Assembly (NCBI GenBank): GCA_009928855.1
Contig: SABV01000012.1
Span: forward strand, 1-32,572
DNA length: 32,572 nucleotides
Reading direction: 5' to 3'
Origin: Erysipelotrichia bacterium
GTDB taxonomy: Bacteria > Muiribacteriota > Ozemobacteria > Ozemobacterales > Ozemobacteraceae
Positions 31,267 through 32,572 of this stretch are shown piece after piece. Position 1 is the stretch's first letter; every line of letters begins with the position of its first letter. Below the pieces are notes generated by a model, which was given only the letters and a program-made list of their open reading frames with translations, made no database searches and had not been told where the DNA came from. Both the position numbers and the translations under genes were made by a program.

Positions 31267-32572
31267 TTATTTAAGAGTCGGGTATGCTCCGTCCTGAATA
31301 TTCCAGATATCTGGGTCCCAGGCTGAGAAAGTCGCCGCAGTCTTCATTTCTTCGGTTGTTTTGCCTGTTCCGCCAACGGATGCAGCTGCTCCCGAAACCG
31401 TTGTATCCCAGAAAGAATTCGTGATTGTGCTAGATTCCGCGCTGAATCCGCTGCCTTTATCGCTGATAACGGTAATTGAATAACAATTGGTCACTGCTCC
31501 GCGTTGGTAGCCTGCAAAGCCACCGACCGCATTGCCAGTGCTGTTCACTGTTCCGGCAGAGTAACTGTTGCTGATCGAGCCTGTATTTTGGCCGACCATT
31601 CCGCCACCGGACCAGCCGTCATCAACAGTTACAGTGCAGTTTGCGCTGCATCTTTCAACAGCTCCATGTATTGTTTCGCTGGCGTAAATTTTGCCTACGA
31701 GCCCTCCACTAGCGAAATCTCCCTTAACACTACCACTTACGGAACAATTTTGAATCAGGCCATAATTTAGACCGGTTATGCCGCCAACTTCCCTTTTTCC
31801 TTCGATGTTAACATCAGTTAATTTCACATTTTTGACGGTTGCGTTTTCCGAGACTGTATAGAAAAGACCAACATACACTTGAGTAGGATCGTTCATGTAG
31901 AGATTGGAGATAGTTTTGTTGTTGCCATCATAAACACCCCTGACTCCGCCGCTCCTATAAGATGACCAGCCCTTTTCCGGGCTGTACCAATCATTATTGG
32001 AAACATCGGATAAGGTGGCATGATTGAGATCGATGTCTGCGACCTGAATGTAGTGTTTGTCATAGTATGATGTAGTACCGGCCATATAAAGCTCGTAAGG
32101 TGTTTTTACATGATAGGGACTCGCCTCTGTTCCGTAACCCTCTTCAAAAGGTGAGTATATGGCATAAACTGTCACATTATTGTTAATAACGCTATCAGCG
32201 GTAATCACCGTTCCAGTGCCCGAAGAATTAGTATTCCAGCTTCTGAAATACCTTCTGTTTTTACTCGGCGGCGTCGGCAGAGCGCCGAGTGCTTCTCCCT
32301 GATTAACCTGCTTTGAAGCTGGATTTGCCTGGGTGTCACCGCCATTGTTATTAAATGAAACGGTATAATAGACAATCCATTTTGCGTAGAGAGCGACGTT
32401 TGCGGTAGAGCCCTGGGCAACCTGTGTTACTGCAGTGCCGGTCAGATCTGCGTTATTGAACCACCCGCCAAAGGTGTAACCAGCTCTTGTCGGGTTCTGC
32501 AGATTTATAGTCGCAGTTTCGATTGTGAAGTTCGCCGGGTTTGCTTCGTTGTTGGTGCCATTGTTGAGGTTG
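31267..32572 (-). CDS. 3' part of a surface adhesin with InlB-B and GLUG repeats (truncated by window edge)
   Basis: The frame is open to the window edge, giving at least 434 residues. At the N-terminal side are Listeria-Bacteroides (InlB-B) beta-grasp repeats: one ending RAGYTFGGWFNNADLTGTAV and NVALYAKW, the next starting YTVSFNNNGGDTQ and ending NNNVTVYAIYSPF. Downstream are about five GLUG-type units (VGLFYTVSENATVKNVKLTD, VGGITGLNYGLIQNCSVSG, GGLVGKI, GGMVGQNTGSISNSYSAG, VGGFAGYQRGAVTNCYSI), which form a right-handed beta-helix. The C-terminus (SFWDTTVSGAA ... WDPDIWNIQDGAYPTLK) is the usual GLUG end. Such proteins are large secreted or surface-bound adhesins. No sorting signal is seen at the C-terminus. 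A GTG at 32208 is not the start, because the homologous sequence continues upstream without a stop. Confidence 0.88.
   Translation of the reverse strand, partial: NLNNGTNNEANPANFTIETATINLQNPTRAGYTFGGWFNNADLTGTAVTQVAQGSTANVALYAKWIVYYTVSFNNNGGDTQANPASKQVNQGEALGALPTPPSKNRRYFRSWNTNSSGTGTVITADSVINNNVTVYAIYSPFEEGYGTEASPYHVKTPYELYMAGTTSYYDKHYIQVADIDLNHATLSDVSNNDWYSPEKGWSSYRSGGVRGVYDGNNKTISNLYMNDPTQVYVGLFYTVSENATVKNVKLTDVNIEGKREVGGITGLNYGLIQNCSVSGSVKGDFASGGLVGKIYASETIHGAVERCSANCTVTVDDGWSGGGMVGQNTGSISNSYSAGTVNSTGNAVGGFAGYQRGAVTNCYSITVISDKGSGFSAESSTITNSFWDTTVSGAAASVGGTGKTTEEMKTAATFSAWDPDIWNIQDGAYPTLK

Noticed and set aside
32205-32420. Separate minus-strand ORF and a possible frameshift at the adhesin 5' side
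   Set aside because: Reading the adhesin frame codon by codon from 32209 to 32571 gives uninterrupted InlB-B repeat sequence, so there is no frameshift and the other frame is a shadow.

Overview
This 32.6-kb window is chromosomal bacterial DNA of roughly 45% GC. It is dense and mostly syntenic housekeeping plus cell-envelope genes, with no rRNA, tRNA, CRISPR array, phage or insertion sequence that I can see. The lineage looks diderm: there is a PilT-type ATPase, a LysM-anchored beta-barrel outer-membrane protein, an RseP site-2 protease and many signal peptides. The unusual HEAT-repeat fusions and surface proteins with InlB-B/GLUG repeats suggest a deep-branching or uncultured phylum. Candidatus Riflebacteria is my guess, but the sequence alone does not prove it.

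Layout. (1) 1-1164: the end of a SAM methyltransferase, trmL, and a convergent FmdB zinc ribbon whose 3' end overlaps trmL. (2) 1261-7114: two very large convergent HEAT-repeat proteins, one ending in a class III nucleotide cyclase and the other in a complete PilT retraction ATPase. A possible link is a cyclic-nucleotide and type IV pilus module. (3) 7209-7960: an HTH plus PIN-like fusion behind an array of 10-bp repeats that looks like its own operator. (4) 8140-14611: a conserved translation and envelope cluster, rpsB-tsf-pyrH-frr-ferredoxin-uppS-cdsA-rseP, starting at a near-consensus sigma70 promoter and closed by a strong hairpin. The 56-residue ferredoxin is easily missed. (5) 14624-19470: a membrane-anchored LEA-2-like protein on the minus strand, then thiN, a bPH-like/disordered/SmpA-like membrane protein, an ankyrin protein and a MazG-like pyrophosphohydrolase. 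(6) 19548-21346: a FecCD permease and its ATPase without an adjacent binding protein.

(7) 21355-26358, minus strand: a secreted EndoU-like RNase, and upstream of it a tightly overlapping sulfur operon. This operon encodes an exported CstB-like persulfide dioxygenase with three rhodanese domains and a YeeE/YedE (PmpAB-type) transporter split in two, whose second half carries a Cys-less rhodanese. (8) 26507-29778, minus strand: a LysM/beta-barrel protein, a histone-deacetylase-fold protein with a substituted zinc site, and a possible small ORF. (9) 29941-32572, minus strand: a secreted glycine-zipper protein and the 3' part of a large adhesin with InlB-B and GLUG repeats that runs off the window.

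The most interesting items are the paired HEAT-cyclase and HEAT-PilT fusions, the altered deacetylase active site, the standalone exported EndoU-like enzyme, the exported multi-rhodanese sulfur operon, and the HTH-PIN gene with its helically phased repeats. Functions are family-based readings; nothing was searched against a database.
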